Below the pieces are notes generated by a model, which was given only the letters and a program-made list of their open reading frames with translations, made no database searches and was not told the DNA's origin. A program made the position numbers and the translations under genes. A stretch of 64,000 nucleotides of DNA, from contig JAGLDY010000012.1 in the NCBI GenBank assembly GCA_023145375.1, positions 171,861 to 235,860 of the forward strand. The letters run 5' to 3'. Positions 50,228 through 59,499 of the stretch are shown here, one piece after another. This stretch comes from Candidatus Sabulitectum sp. (lineage in GTDB: Bacteria > Fermentibacterota > Fermentibacteria > Fermentibacterales > JCC-6). Positions within the stretch are counted from its first letter, which is position 1; the number at the start of each line of letters is the position of its first letter.

Positions 50228-52591
50228 ATGAAGAATACCAAGTGTGATCTGCATGTTCATTCCTCTGCTTCCAGACAATCCGCAAGGTGGATACTCCGAT
50301 CTTTGAAGGCACCGGAAAGCTTCACCCCGCCTGAACTTATTTACCAGCAGGCAATAAAGCGAGGGATGGATCTTGTCACCCTGACTGATGTGAACACCAT
50401 TGAGGGTGTTCTTGAGATAAAAGATCTTCCAGGTGTTTTCCTCAGCGAAGAGGTCAGCACCCTTCTGCCGGAGTCAAAGAAGCCTGTTCACATTCTTGCC
50501 TACGACATCACAACCAACCAGCACGAAGAGATGGCGCGCATCCGGGACAACGCCTTCCAGCTTCTGGAGTACATGGGGGAGCGGGGGATAGTCAACTCAC
50601 TGGCGCACCCATTTTACTTCTCAGGAGAAGACCTTTCTCCAGGAGAATGGAAAGACCTCATGGCCAGGGTTATGCTTGTTGAAGGGCGAAACGGCACAAG
50701 GGCGATCTGGGAGAACCAGGCTTCCATTCAGATGGCAAAACTGATCAGGGGTAAAGATTTTCAGGGGTTCACAGCAGGAAGTGATGACCACTGCGGAAGG
50801 TTCCTTGCAAGAACATGGACACAGACCTCCTCTGATGGCACTCACAAGAGTTTCCTGGCAAATGTGGCAGCTGGACAGGGTGAACTTCATGGTGATCATG
50901 GAAGCGCTGTACGGTCAGCCTATGCGGTCTATTCTATAGCTTACTCTTTTTACAGAGATCGCCTCATGTCAAAGAGCGTTCCCACAGCAGCCACAATAGC
51001 AGTGGATAACTTTCTCAGCCCCATCTCACAGGATGACCCTGAGGAACCCACCCTCTGGCACAAGGCTGATCTTCTTTTCCATCATATTCTTAAGAAGGCC
51101 AGGGGTAACAGTTCAGACTTTGAGGATTTTCTTGCTGATGAGCTAATTGAGATCGGAAAGGATCTCAACCTTCGCAAAGGCAGTCCCGAGATGGAGAAGG
51201 AGGGCATAGAGGAGAGAACTTACGAGATACTCAACAGACTGACCAACAGCCTTCTCAGGCGGTCGTCGGAACTCATTGCGAAAAGACTCAGCAACGGCAA
51301 AGTCATTGAGGCGCTTGAAGCCTTCACAGCCATGATACCTGTTCTGCTCTTCAACATACCTTTCCCGGTGACCTACATGGATAGAAGAAGAGGAAGGGAT
51401 CAGGTGAACAGGATCTGCTCTGAGCTTGGTGCCCATTCGCCTGCAGCCAGAAGGTCTGGAAAAAGAGCCTGGGTTACGGATACCATCACTGATTTGAACG
51501 GGGTATCAAGGACAATACAGAAATTCGGTATGCTTTCACTTGACTCCAGCCATGAGTTGGCGATCCTTGCCTGTCAGGAGAAAGCAGTTTCCTTCCCGGG
51601 CTGGGTTGTTAACTTCAAGCCCATCAAAGAGTTCAGTGTTCCCAATTACCCCACCAAAAAGCTGTCTGTTCCACCGTTCCTGGAAATGCTCCGCTTCATC
51701 GAAGAGAACGACTTTGAGTTGATATATCTCTCTACTCCCGGCCCTTTGGGTCTGGCAGCACTGGGTATAGCGAAGCTTCTGGGAATACCTACCATTTCGA
51801 TCTATCACACGGATTATCCCAGACACACAAATGACATTATCGAGGATTCCAGGATCGCTGAGCTGGTGAGTGCAGCAACAGGATGGGTTTACTCTCTCTC
51901 AGAAACAGTGATGGTTCCCAGCAGGTTTTACATGGACGACCTTGAAGCCCTGGGAGTGCCCAGGTCCAGGATGGTTCATTTTCCCAGAGGTACCGATCAT
52001 CAGGCGTTCTCTCCCGAATGGAGAACGGAAAACTTCATGGCCCGTTTCGGAGGCGACAGTGACTCACTGAAACTTCTATACACCGGTCGCCTCTCCAGAG
52101 AAAAAGACCTTGATGTGCTTGCGGAGGCATTTCTACAGACACGGAGAGAGTTTCCCGGAGTTGAACTTTTCCTTGCAGGTGATGGCCCTTACATCCGTGA
52201 GCTGGGCAAGGACCTTCTTGGTAATGGCGGTTACTTCTGCGGAACTCTTTCAGGAGAAGACTTCTCGAAGGTTTGTGCCTCTTGTGACATATTTGTATTC
52301 CCATCGACTAAAGACACTTACGGAAACTCTGTCCTTGAAGCTCAGGCTTCGGGAATTCCATGCATCGTCACAGACATGGGTGGCCCCCAGGAGATCATCA
52401 TCCCCGATGAAACAGGAATAGTATGCAGAGGCAGAGATTCAAACAGTCTGGCTGAAGCAATTCTTAAACTTCTGAAAAATGATGAACTGAGACGAACAAT
52501 GGGGGAGAAGGCAAGGCTGAGAGGGCTTGAACATAACTGGGATGAAGCTTTTGAGGCCATCTGGAGCACAGGGAACAAACTGCTTAAATAA
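50228..52591 (+). CDS. PHP-domain / GT4 glycosyltransferase fusion
   Basis: 787 residues. N-terminal PHP-like domain (about 1-240): CDLHVHSSAS, TLTDVNTIEG, SLAHPFYF and GSDDHCGR, with the motif-2 His (TDH in most PHP enzymes) replaced by Val. A helical linker follows, then a GT4 glycosyltransferase (about 400-787): STPGPLGLAALGIAKLLGIP, YTGRLSREKDLDVLAEAF, FLAGDGPYI, VFPSTKDTYGNSVLEAQASG. It may couple hydrolysis of a phosphate or ester to glycosyl transfer. The 3' end lies 3 bp from the convergent tRNA gene. Confidence 0.85.
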   Translation: MKNTKCDLHVHSSASRQSARWILRSLKAPESFTPPELIYQQAIKRGMDLVTLTDVNTIEGVLEIKDLPGVFLSEEVSTLLPESKKPVHILAYDITTNQHEEMARIRDNAFQLLEYMGERGIVNSLAHPFYFSGEDLSPGEWKDLMARVMLVEGRNGTRAIWENQASIQMAKLIRGKDFQGFTAGSDDHCGRFLARTWTQTSSDGTHKSFLANVAAGQGELHGDHGSAVRSAYAVYSIAYSFYRDRLMSKSVPTAATIAVDNFLSPISQDDPEEPTLWHKADLLFHHILKKARGNSSDFEDFLADELIEIGKDLNLRKGSPEMEKEGIEERTYEILNRLTNSLLRRSSELIAKRLSNGKVIEALEAFTAMIPVLLFNIPFPVTYMDRRRGRDQVNRICSELGAHSPAARRSGKRAWVTDTITDLNGVSRTIQKFGMLSLDSSHELAILACQEKAVSFPGWVVNFKPIKEFSVPNYPTKKLSVPPFLEMLRFIEENDFELIYLSTPGPLGLAALGIAKLLGIPTISIYHTDYPRHTNDIIEDSRIAELVSAATGWVYSLSETVMVPSRFYMDDLEALGVPRSRMVHFPRGTDHQAFSPEWRTENFMARFGGDSDSLKLLYTGRLSREKDLDVLAEAFLQTRREFPGVELFLAGDGPYIRELGKDLLGNGGYFCGTLSGEDFSKVCASCDIFVFPSTKDTYGNSVLEAQASGIPCIVTDMGGPQEIIIPDETGIVCRGRDSNSLAEAILKLLKNDELRRTMGEKARLRGLEHNWDEAFEAIWSTGNKLLK

Positions 52592-52594
52592 AGA

Positions 52595-52671
<77 letters not shown>

Positions 52672-52683
52672 ACCGCAGCTCCG

Positions 52684-52713
52684 ATTCTACTCAATAACAG
52701 TATGAAGTGACAA
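52684..52713 (-). promoter_or_regulatory. Promoter of tRNA-Pro
   Basis: Minus-strand TTGTCA (52713-52708) and TAGAAT (52689-52684) with an 18-bp spacer. The start is expected about 6 nt before the mature tRNA 5' end. Confidence 0.6.
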
Positions 52714-52794
52714 GGTTGACCCGGTGAGCTTTCTAAATCATAGTTGGGTAACCCCGTATCTATGCTGCATTTTGAACCCAGAAGGGAAACTAAA

Positions 52795-54408
52795 TTGAAG
52801 TATGTAATTCTACTACTTGCTCTTGTATCCTCTGCTGCACTTGCCGGCTGGCACTCGGTCATGGTTCCCAGTACAACCAGAATTGACATAGAGTACTTCC
52901 ACAGCAATGGCTATGATATTGAGGCGGTCTTTGGCTCAAAGGTAAGACTGTATGTGAACGAGTTGCAGGAAACCGCTCTCCGAAACATGGGTTACAGACT
53001 GTTTGCAGAGGAGATTCCTGCTCCAATTGTACCTTATCCCACAATAGCAGAGATCAATGCTTCCATGAACGCGGTTGTTGCCGCTCATCCCACCATAGCC
53101 AGAATAGAACAGATCGGTACTTCGGTCCAGGGCAAAGAGTTGTACGCTGTGATCGTTAGCGACAACGTTTCCTCTGATGAGGCTGAACCTGAGATCAGGA
53201 TAAGCGGAAACATCCATGGAGATGAGAAAACCGCAGGAATGTCCTGTCTCAACTTTCTTGAAGTACTTACAGACAACTACGGAACCAGCGATGTGTGCAC
53301 CTATGTAGTTGATAATTCCGAGCTGTGGATAATTCCAATTGTTAACCCGGATGGCTATGCAAGCAGCACACGATACAACGCCAATAGCATTGACCTTAAC
53401 CGTAACTGCAGCTACATGGGACCAGGGAGCGGTGGTGGATCAACTGCCTTCTCAGAGCCTGAAACTGCGGCAATGAGAGACATTACAATGCAAAGCTGGC
53501 CAGCACTGAATAATTACACACACCCATTTGCCACAGGTCTTTCTTTCCACAGCGGTGCAGAGTGTGTTAACTGCGTCTGGAACTTCAGTGTAACCGAACC
53601 CATTCAAGACCTTGAATTCGTTACTGCGCAGGGTAATGCCTACGCGAATCACCCGTCCATTAGTGCGTACTACGGTGCAGGAGTCTGGGATGTCTGGATT
53701 CCCGGTGCATCATGGTATCCAACAAATGGTGATGTGAACGACTGGTCCTACGGTGAGGTTGGTACTGTGGATCACACAATAGAGGTTTCAAATGTAAAAT
53801 CAGATCCGGACTGGCCGGGAATTGCAAACGCTAATTACATGCCTATGCTGGAATTCTGTGTTACCAGTACTTATGGAGTATACGGAACAGTTAAAGACGG
53901 AGGGGGAGCCCCTCTCGACGCTCTGATCGAGGTAGAGAAGACTGATGGAACCGACTCCAGCCCATTGAGGTTCTGCAGGTCTGATGTTGTTGACGGAGGC
54001 TATTCCAAAGCGCTTGTACCTGGAACTTACAACATAGTTGCAACAGTTGCAGGACTTGGTTCCCAGAGTCAAAACGGCGTTGTGGTCGGGTCTGAAGAGA
54101 TGGTTCCTGTTAACTTTGTTTTCAGCACCGGCATCGGAGATTCCGCCTCCGAGGGTCTTTTTGTAAGGCTGAGCGTTGCCCCTAATCCGGTAACAAATGC
54201 ATGTATTTTCACGCTTCCCGACACAGGTATTGATGGAAGCCTGAAAATTTATGATATTTCCGGCAGAACTGTGTACGAGAAAAACATATCTGCCGGTGTT
54301 GTTGCACACGCTTTTAATGCCGGTTCGACACTTCCAGCAGGAGTGTATCAGGTTAGATACATTTCTAATGGGCTATCTGCATCCACCAGAATGGTAGTTG
54401 CAGACTGA
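52795..54408 (+). CDS. Secreted M14 zinc carboxypeptidase with Por-type C-terminal tail
   Basis: 537-residue exported protein. Signal peptide LKYVILLLALVSSAALAG from TTG 52795 (GAAGGGA 8 bp upstream). The M14 domain (about 95-370) shows zinc ligands H-x-x-E in NIHGDEKTAG and His in SFHSGAE, plus NRNC and the catalytic Glu in DHTIEVS. A ~75-residue beta domain follows, then a C-terminal tail (about 460-537) with SVAPNPVTNACIF, LKIYDISGRTVYEKN and LPAGVYQVRY, typical of Por/T9SS-type sorting tails. An ATG at 52762 is an alternative but weaker start. Confidence 0.88.
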   Translation: MKYVILLLALVSSAALAGWHSVMVPSTTRIDIEYFHSNGYDIEAVFGSKVRLYVNELQETALRNMGYRLFAEEIPAPIVPYPTIAEINASMNAVVAAHPTIARIEQIGTSVQGKELYAVIVSDNVSSDEAEPEIRISGNIHGDEKTAGMSCLNFLEVLTDNYGTSDVCTYVVDNSELWIIPIVNPDGYASSTRYNANSIDLNRNCSYMGPGSGGGSTAFSEPETAAMRDITMQSWPALNNYTHPFATGLSFHSGAECVNCVWNFSVTEPIQDLEFVTAQGNAYANHPSISAYYGAGVWDVWIPGASWYPTNGDVNDWSYGEVGTVDHTIEVSNVKSDPDWPGIANANYMPMLEFCVTSTYGVYGTVKDGGGAPLDALIEVEKTDGTDSSPLRFCRSDVVDGGYSKALVPGTYNIVATVAGLGSQSQNGVVVGSEEMVPVNFVFSTGIGDSASEGLFVRLSVAPNPVTNACIFTLPDTGIDGSLKIYDISGRTVYEKNISAGVVAHAFNAGSTLPAGVYQVRYISNGLSASTRMVVAD

Positions 54409-54435
54409 TACAGAGATTGATAGAAAGGTAGTGAT

Positions 54436-54690
54436 ATGGCACATAAAAAATCCTCCTCCAGTTCCAGAAATGGAAGAGACACCGCTGGAAGAAGACTGGG
54501 AGTGAAAGCCCCTTCGGGACAGTATGTCAGCGGAGGAACTATTATCATTCGTCAGAGAGGCACCAGGATACATCCTGGTCTTAATGTGGGTAAAGGAAGT
54601 GATGACACTCTTTTCGCAAAGATCGAAGGGCGTGTTAAATTTCACCGCATGGGAGCCAGAAAGGTTGCTTCCATAATTCCAGAAGCCTAG
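54436..54690 (+). CDS. rpmA: 50S ribosomal protein L27
   Basis: 84-residue L27 with the conserved N-terminus [15 protein letters not shown] that reaches the peptidyl-transferase centre, then [19 protein letters not shown] and [10 protein letters not shown]. No N-terminal cleavage extension as in Firmicutes. The usual upstream partner rplU (L21) is absent here; the gene lies between the M14 peptidase and hutI. GAAAGG precedes the ATG. Confidence 0.97.
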   Translation: MAHKKSSSSSRNGRDTAGRRLGVKAPSGQYVSGGTIIIRQRGTRIHPGLNVGKGSDDTLFAKIEGRVKFHRMGARKVASIIPEA

Positions 54691-54697
54691 ATTTCCG

Positions 54698-55939
54698 GTG
54701 AAAGTTAGAACAGATCTTGTTCTGAAGGATATCGGACAGCTTCTTACCATGGATGGCGACAGCGGTGCAGATATCGGGCTTATAGCTCATGCTGCCCTTG
54801 CTGTTAAGGATGGTAAAGTGGTCTGGGCTGGAAATTCTGACCTGCTGGAATCGAATTGTGTTGTATCCAGTGAGACTGAGATCGTTTCTGCCGGGGGTTC
54901 TGTTGTAACCCCCGGCTTTGTCGATTCTCACACCCACCCGCTTTTCGGTGCAACCCGTCAGGACGAATTCGCCATGAGGGCCGCAGGAGCTGACTACGAA
55001 GAGATCGCCGCTGCAGGTGGTGGAATCCTGAACAGCGTAAAGAAAACAAGGCTGGCTTCAAGGTCGATTCTTCGAGAGAACATGATGCACCATCTCGCCA
55101 TCATGCTTTCAAATGGAACAACTACTGTTGAGACAAAAAGTGGTTATGGCCTTGATATTGAAACCGAACTGAGATGCCTTGATGTTGCAAATGAAGTAGC
55201 CGGTGAAGTACCTCAAACTATTGTACCAACATTCATGGGAGCACACGAAGTTCCTGAAGAATTCTGGGGGAGACCGGACCACTACATTGATTACCTTATT
55301 GCCCAGGTAAACCCCAGAGTAAAAGAGCAGGGAATTGCAGAATTTGTGGATATTTTCTGCGAGAAGGGCGTGTTTACTCCCGACCAGGCATCCAGGTATC
55401 TGGCTGCTTCTGCCAGGCAGGGTTTCAGAGTTAAGATACACGCGGATGAATTCCACGACACAGGAGGAACTGCTGTTGCCGTTAATGCAGGTGCAGCAAG
55501 CGCAGACCACCTCCTTTCAATATCCAGTGAGAACATTCAGCTCATAGCCCGGAGTAAAACAGTTGCAACTCTTCTTCCCGGTACTGCTCTGTTTCTCAAC
55601 AAACCATACCCTCCTGGACGCAAACTTCTGGACGCAGGTGCAACTGTTGCCATTGCCACCGATTTCAATCCCGGAAGCTGCTTCTGTGATTCCATGCCTC
55701 TTATAGTAAGTCTTGCCGTCTGTCAGTGTGGCTTCACAGTAGAGGAAGCATTGGTTTCTGCAACTGTAAATGGTGCCATTGCTTTAGGTTTAGAGGGATC
55801 AAAAGGCAGACTTGTTACTGGATTTGATGCTGATTTTGTCATTTGGAACTGCAGGGATTATAGAACAATTCCCTACCATCTGGGCAACCCGGATGTGGAG
55901 GTAGTGTACTGCAGGGGCCTGAAGGTATATAGTACCTAG
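54698..55939 (+). CDS. hutI: Imidazolonepropionase
   Basis: Metal-dependent amidohydrolase of histidine degradation, 413 residues. Zinc/iron ligands HxH in DSHTHPLFG, His in KIHADEFHDTGG and Asp in IATDFNPGSCFCDSMPL; also TTTVETKSGYGLD. GTG start 7 bp after rpmA without a good ribosome binding site. No other hut gene is in the window; formylglutamate formation would rely on genes elsewhere. Confidence 0.93.
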   Translation: MKVRTDLVLKDIGQLLTMDGDSGADIGLIAHAALAVKDGKVVWAGNSDLLESNCVVSSETEIVSAGGSVVTPGFVDSHTHPLFGATRQDEFAMRAAGADYEEIAAAGGGILNSVKKTRLASRSILRENMMHHLAIMLSNGTTTVETKSGYGLDIETELRCLDVANEVAGEVPQTIVPTFMGAHEVPEEFWGRPDHYIDYLIAQVNPRVKEQGIAEFVDIFCEKGVFTPDQASRYLAASARQGFRVKIHADEFHDTGGTAVAVNAGAASADHLLSISSENIQLIARSKTVATLLPGTALFLNKPYPPGRKLLDAGATVAIATDFNPGSCFCDSMPLIVSLAVCQCGFTVEEALVSATVNGAIALGLEGSKGRLVTGFDADFVIWNCRDYRTIPYHLGNPDVEVVYCRGLKVYST

Positions 55940-55968
55940 AACAGCTAAAAAAGGGGGGGTCTCCCGGG

Positions 55969-58272
55969 ATGACGGAAAATGTCACTTCACTGAAAAAGAA
56001 AGCTCATGACCTTGTGCAAAAAGGGAAGCTTGACAGTGCCCTGAAAATCTTCAATCTCGTTGTTGAAGAAGATCCCAAAGAGGCATCCGTACACAACAAA
56101 ATAGGTGATATTCTTCTAAAGCTAAAACAGGAGGACAAAGCTAAAGAGCATTTTCTCACCTCTGCTAAGCTGTACAACGATGAGGGTCTTCAAATGGTTG
56201 CTCTATCAATCTGCAGAAAGATCATCAGAGCATTCCCTGAAGAGATCGAAGCAAACTTGATAATGGGAACCTGCTACTTCCTTCAAAATAAGAATGAACA
56301 GGCCAAGAAGGAGTTCCTGCACTACCTGAAAGGCAAACCTTCGCTGGACTCTCCGGATGTTGCAATTGCCCTGAAGGCACTTGCAGCCCTTGATCCGGAT
56401 TCCCCTAAATGGGTAAGTAATCTTGCAAAGGTGGCCTATAAGCAGGAAAACGAACCTTTTCTCGACTATGCAGTCTCCATTTCGATGGAGAGGAACCACC
56501 CGGACCTGGAAAAGATATCCCGACAGCTGAAAAGACTTCGTGCAAAACTACATCCTGCACCTGTAAAGAAACGCAAGCCCGATGTACCTGCAAAGAAAAA
56601 GAAACCTGAACCCAATGCACCTGTAAAGAAACGCAAGCCCGATGTACCTGTAAATAAACGCAAGCCTGACGTGACCATAGAAAAGCCTGAACCCGATGTA
56701 CCTGTAAATAAACGCAAGCCTGACGTAACCATAGAAAAGCCTGAACCCGATGTACCTGTAAATAAACGTAAGCCTGAGGTAACCGTAGAAGAGCCAGAGC
56801 CTAAGGTAGCCATAGAGGAACTTGAGCCTGCGGTAACCATAGAAGAGCCTGAGCCTGTTAAGAAGAGAAAAAAGAAGAGGAAGAAAGAAAAGAAGACTGA
56901 ACCGGATATTGTTACCAGTACGGTTCTTGATAATCTTTCCTTTGACGAAGACGATATGATCCTTGACGATGGGCTGGCCCAGTCCTATTTCCCGAATGAT
57001 TATAAAACGGACTCCAAAAAGACAGCTGCAGAAGACAGCCAGCCCGAGACCGGGGAACGCAAAGCATCAAAAAATGCAAAGAAGAATCTGGAATTTGATA
57101 GAAGTGATATCCAGCAGGGTAGAAACGAGTCCTCAGATGATATTCTTCAGGATATAACTGATGATGACGATGAAGACTGGAGCATTGATGAGATAGAGAA
57201 TACCGGCCCGCAGCGAATCGGGGAGTATTTTGTAGCCTCAGGCCTGCTTAAAGCAGGAGATGTTCTCAGGGCTCTTGAGCAGCAATCTTCCCAGCCGGAT
57301 GGTGAAAGGCTTGGTAATGTTCTTGTAGCGATGAATCTTGTCTCTGTAAGACAGGTTCGAGAAGCGTTATCAAAACAGGTTGCTGACATGCGTAACCGCC
57401 TTGAGAGAGACCCTGGAGATGCTCTTGGCTACATTGAAATGGCAAATCTTCTTTTGGATGTTGGTGACTTTTATGGAGCAGTTGGAGCTTACCTCAGAGC
57501 TGCAGAGATCTACCGCAATGACGAGCGGGATTACATGGTCTTTGAGCTTCTGGAAGGAGTTCTTGATATCTGCCCGGAGTCCCTTTCCGCAGCTAAGGAA
57601 ATCGTCCGTATCCGACACACAATTGATACGGAAGGGCAGTCCAGAGCTTTCTATAGACTTGCAGTGGCATACCTTCTTAATGACAGCCCCTACGAAGCCA
57701 TTGCCTCTCTTGAAGCAGCCGTAGAAGTATGTCCTGATTACAAAGATGCAAAAGAGCTCATGAATGGTTTGCGGCCGGACGAGCACAGTCAGTCCGGTGT
57801 GACTGGTGTTGCAGATATTCTGGATGACATAGACAACGTCAAGGTGGACACTTCCAAAAAAGCTCTTGCTGATATTATCATGGAATTCAAAAGAGGTGTG
57901 GATTCAAGTATTACCACGGAAGATTATTCAACCCACTTCGATCTTGGCATCGCATACAGAGAAATGGGTCTTTTTCGTGAGGCAATACAGGAGTTTGAAA
58001 AAGTGCTTGTCAGCCCTGATTACAGGATCAAGGCCAGAGAAATGCTTGGTCGATGCACCTTTGACATGAAGAGATATGATGAAGCAGAGGATCACTTCCG
58101 CAAGGGACTGGTTCTTGCTACCACAACAAATAACGAAAGCGCCATTGTTGGTTTCCATGTAAACCTTTGCAGGGTTTACGAATACACTGGAAGAAGCGGT
58201 CACGCCGAAGCCGAAAAGAAGATTGCTGAAGAGCTGGATCCGGTTATGGCCAGGGCGCTTCAGCTGGAATAG
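55969..58272 (+). CDS. TPR protein with Lys/Pro/Glu repeat linker and MshEN-like domain
   Basis: 767 residues. N-terminal TPR array (about 1-195), then a highly charged linker of KRKPDV/EKPEPDV repeats (about 197-310) that is low-complexity and probably disordered, an acidic stretch, a domain near residues 410-470 (RIGEYFVASGLLKAGDVLRALEQQ) resembling the MshEN/GspE N-terminal fold that can bind c-di-GMP, and a C-terminal TPR array. Likely a cytosolic scaffold. A G7 tract precedes the ATG. It heads the operon that runs to the end of the window. Confidence 0.75.
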   Translation: MTENVTSLKKKAHDLVQKGKLDSALKIFNLVVEEDPKEASVHNKIGDILLKLKQEDKAKEHFLTSAKLYNDEGLQMVALSICRKIIRAFPEEIEANLIMGTCYFLQNKNEQAKKEFLHYLKGKPSLDSPDVAIALKALAALDPDSPKWVSNLAKVAYKQENEPFLDYAVSISMERNHPDLEKISRQLKRLRAKLHPAPVKKRKPDVPAKKKKPEPNAPVKKRKPDVPVNKRKPDVTIEKPEPDVPVNKRKPDVTIEKPEPDVPVNKRKPEVTVEEPEPKVAIEELEPAVTIEEPEPVKKRKKKRKKEKKTEPDIVTSTVLDNLSFDEDDMILDDGLAQSYFPNDYKTDSKKTAAEDSQPETGERKASKNAKKNLEFDRSDIQQGRNESSDDILQDITDDDDEDWSIDEIENTGPQRIGEYFVASGLLKAGDVLRALEQQSSQPDGERLGNVLVAMNLVSVRQVREALSKQVADMRNRLERDPGDALGYIEMANLLLDVGDFYGAVGAYLRAAEIYRNDERDYMVFELLEGVLDICPESLSAAKEIVRIRHTIDTEGQSRAFYRLAVAYLLNDSPYEAIASLEAAVEVCPDYKDAKELMNGLRPDEHSQSGVTGVADILDDIDNVKVDTSKKALADIIMEFKRGVDSSITTEDYSTHFDLGIAYREMGLFREAIQEFEKVLVSPDYRIKAREMLGRCTFDMKRYDEAEDHFRKGLVLATTTNNESAIVGFHVNLCRVYEYTGRSGHAEAEKKIAEELDPVMARALQLE
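56557..56676 (+). repeat. 60-bp direct repeat inside the TPR-linker gene
   Basis: The segment beginning GCACCTGTAAAGAAACGC at 56557 recurs at 56617, a 60-bp (20-codon) period. It encodes the KKRKPDVP units at the start of the charged linker. Confidence 0.8.
56641..56802 (+). repeat. 54-bp tandem repeats inside the TPR-linker gene
   Basis: Copies start at 56641, 56695 and 56749, each beginning GATGTACCTGTAAATAAACG. The first two differ by one base, the third has diverged. The period is 18 codons, so slippage changes linker length in steps of 18 residues without a frameshift. Confidence 0.88.
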
Positions 58273-59499
58273 ATGTCTTTCTCCGGGACATCGATCCTGA
58301 AAATAGAATCTGCTTCACCTGCCTCCAGGGCTGGTCTCAGAGTTGGAGACAGGGTCTTGTCATGCAATGGTTCACCTGTAAACGACTGGGTTGACCTTCT
58401 TTCAATGTCATTCTCATCCAGAGCCTCTCTGACTATCAGTCGGGGTCCTCTTAACAGAGTGATCAAACTCAAACGAAGACCCGGGGTTCCGTGGGGTATC
58501 GAGCTTGAGGGATCTCAAACTCGACATTGCAGAAACAAATGCATATTCTGTTTCATTGACCAGCAGCCCCCTGACTTGAGAAGATCTCTTAATGTAAAAG
58601 ATGACGACGTGAGATACTCTTTTCTGAGTGGCACTTACATTACGCTGACCTCTCAGCAGGCTGATGAGGCAATCGATAGAGGCTTTTCTTCTCTTCATGT
58701 CTCTGTCCAAACAACAGATCCGATCCTCAGAGGCAAAATGCTGGGACTGCAGAAGCCCCTTGCCATTCTTCCTCAAATAGACAGACTGGCTGATAATGGT
58801 GTTGTGGTTGAAGCTCAAATAGTTGAAGTTCCCGGATGGAACAACGGTGGAGTGCTGGAGCGTTCTATTGCTGATCTCTACAGTCGTCCGAATGTTGATA
58901 TACTTGGAATTGTGCCTGTTGGTCTTACAAAATGGAGAGAGGGTCTTGAACGAATAACCAGACCTGACAGAAAAGAGGCAGGGAAGACTCTTGAGATCAT
59001 TGAGACATGGCAGAAAAAAGCAGTGAAGGAAAGAGGAACTCCCTGGGTTTATCCTGCTGATGAGTACTACTCCTTAACAGGAAAGGAAATCCCACCTCTA
59101 AGCTTCTATGAAGACTGCTCTCTTGCTCCCAATGGAATAGGTCTTCTTGCGCAAATGATAAATGATTGCAGTAACAGAATATACAGTGAAGGGGGAATGA
59201 TCATAACAGGTAATATGGCTGCCCCGTACATCAGAAAGATAACTGCAAATACAGGGTATAGTGTTCTTCCGGTAACAAATACTTTGATGGGTTCTCAGAT
59301 TACAGTTGCCGGACTTTTATCCGGGAAAGATGTAGTTAATACCGTAAAACAGAGTGATTCAGACGGCCTGAAAGTCTTCCTGCCAGATGCAATGTTCAAT
59401 CATAACGGGGTAACTCTGGATGAATATACAGTTGAGAAAATTTCTGAAGAAACAGGTGTTGAAGTGATCTCCGCTGCTTCCATTGGTGAGTTGTTGTAA
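58273..59499 (+). CDS. DUF512 (PDZ + radical-SAM-like) protein
   Basis: 408 residues: N-terminal PDZ-like domain (about 1-70, ASPASRAGLRVGDRVLSCNG), then a radical-SAM-like barrel with Cys cluster motif RHCRNKCIFCFIDQQP and a C-terminal DUF512 domain (PADEYYSLTGKEIPPLSFYED). The family is widespread and its role unknown. It starts 0 bp after the TPR gene and its stop overlaps the next start. Confidence 0.85.
   Translation: MSFSGTSILKIESASPASRAGLRVGDRVLSCNGSPVNDWVDLLSMSFSSRASLTISRGPLNRVIKLKRRPGVPWGIELEGSQTRHCRNKCIFCFIDQQPPDLRRSLNVKDDDVRYSFLSGTYITLTSQQADEAIDRGFSSLHVSVQTTDPILRGKMLGLQKPLAILPQIDRLADNGVVVEAQIVEVPGWNNGGVLERSIADLYSRPNVDILGIVPVGLTKWREGLERITRPDRKEAGKTLEIIETWQKKAVKERGTPWVYPADEYYSLTGKEIPPLSFYEDCSLAPNGIGLLAQMINDCSNRIYSEGGMIITGNMAAPYIRKITANTGYSVLPVTNTLMGSQITVAGLLSGKDVVNTVKQSDSDGLKVFLPDAMFNHNGVTLDEYTVEKISEETGVEVISAASIGELL

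Noticed and set aside
56641-56802. Regular 54-bp repeats considered as a CRISPR-like array
   Set aside because: Units are contiguous with no unique spacers and are in frame inside a gene; no cas gene is present.
56466-56840. A 124-codon minus-strand open frame of TSGLRLFTG repeats
   Set aside because: It is the antisense shadow of the tandem repeats in the TPR-linker gene; repetition alone keeps the frame open.
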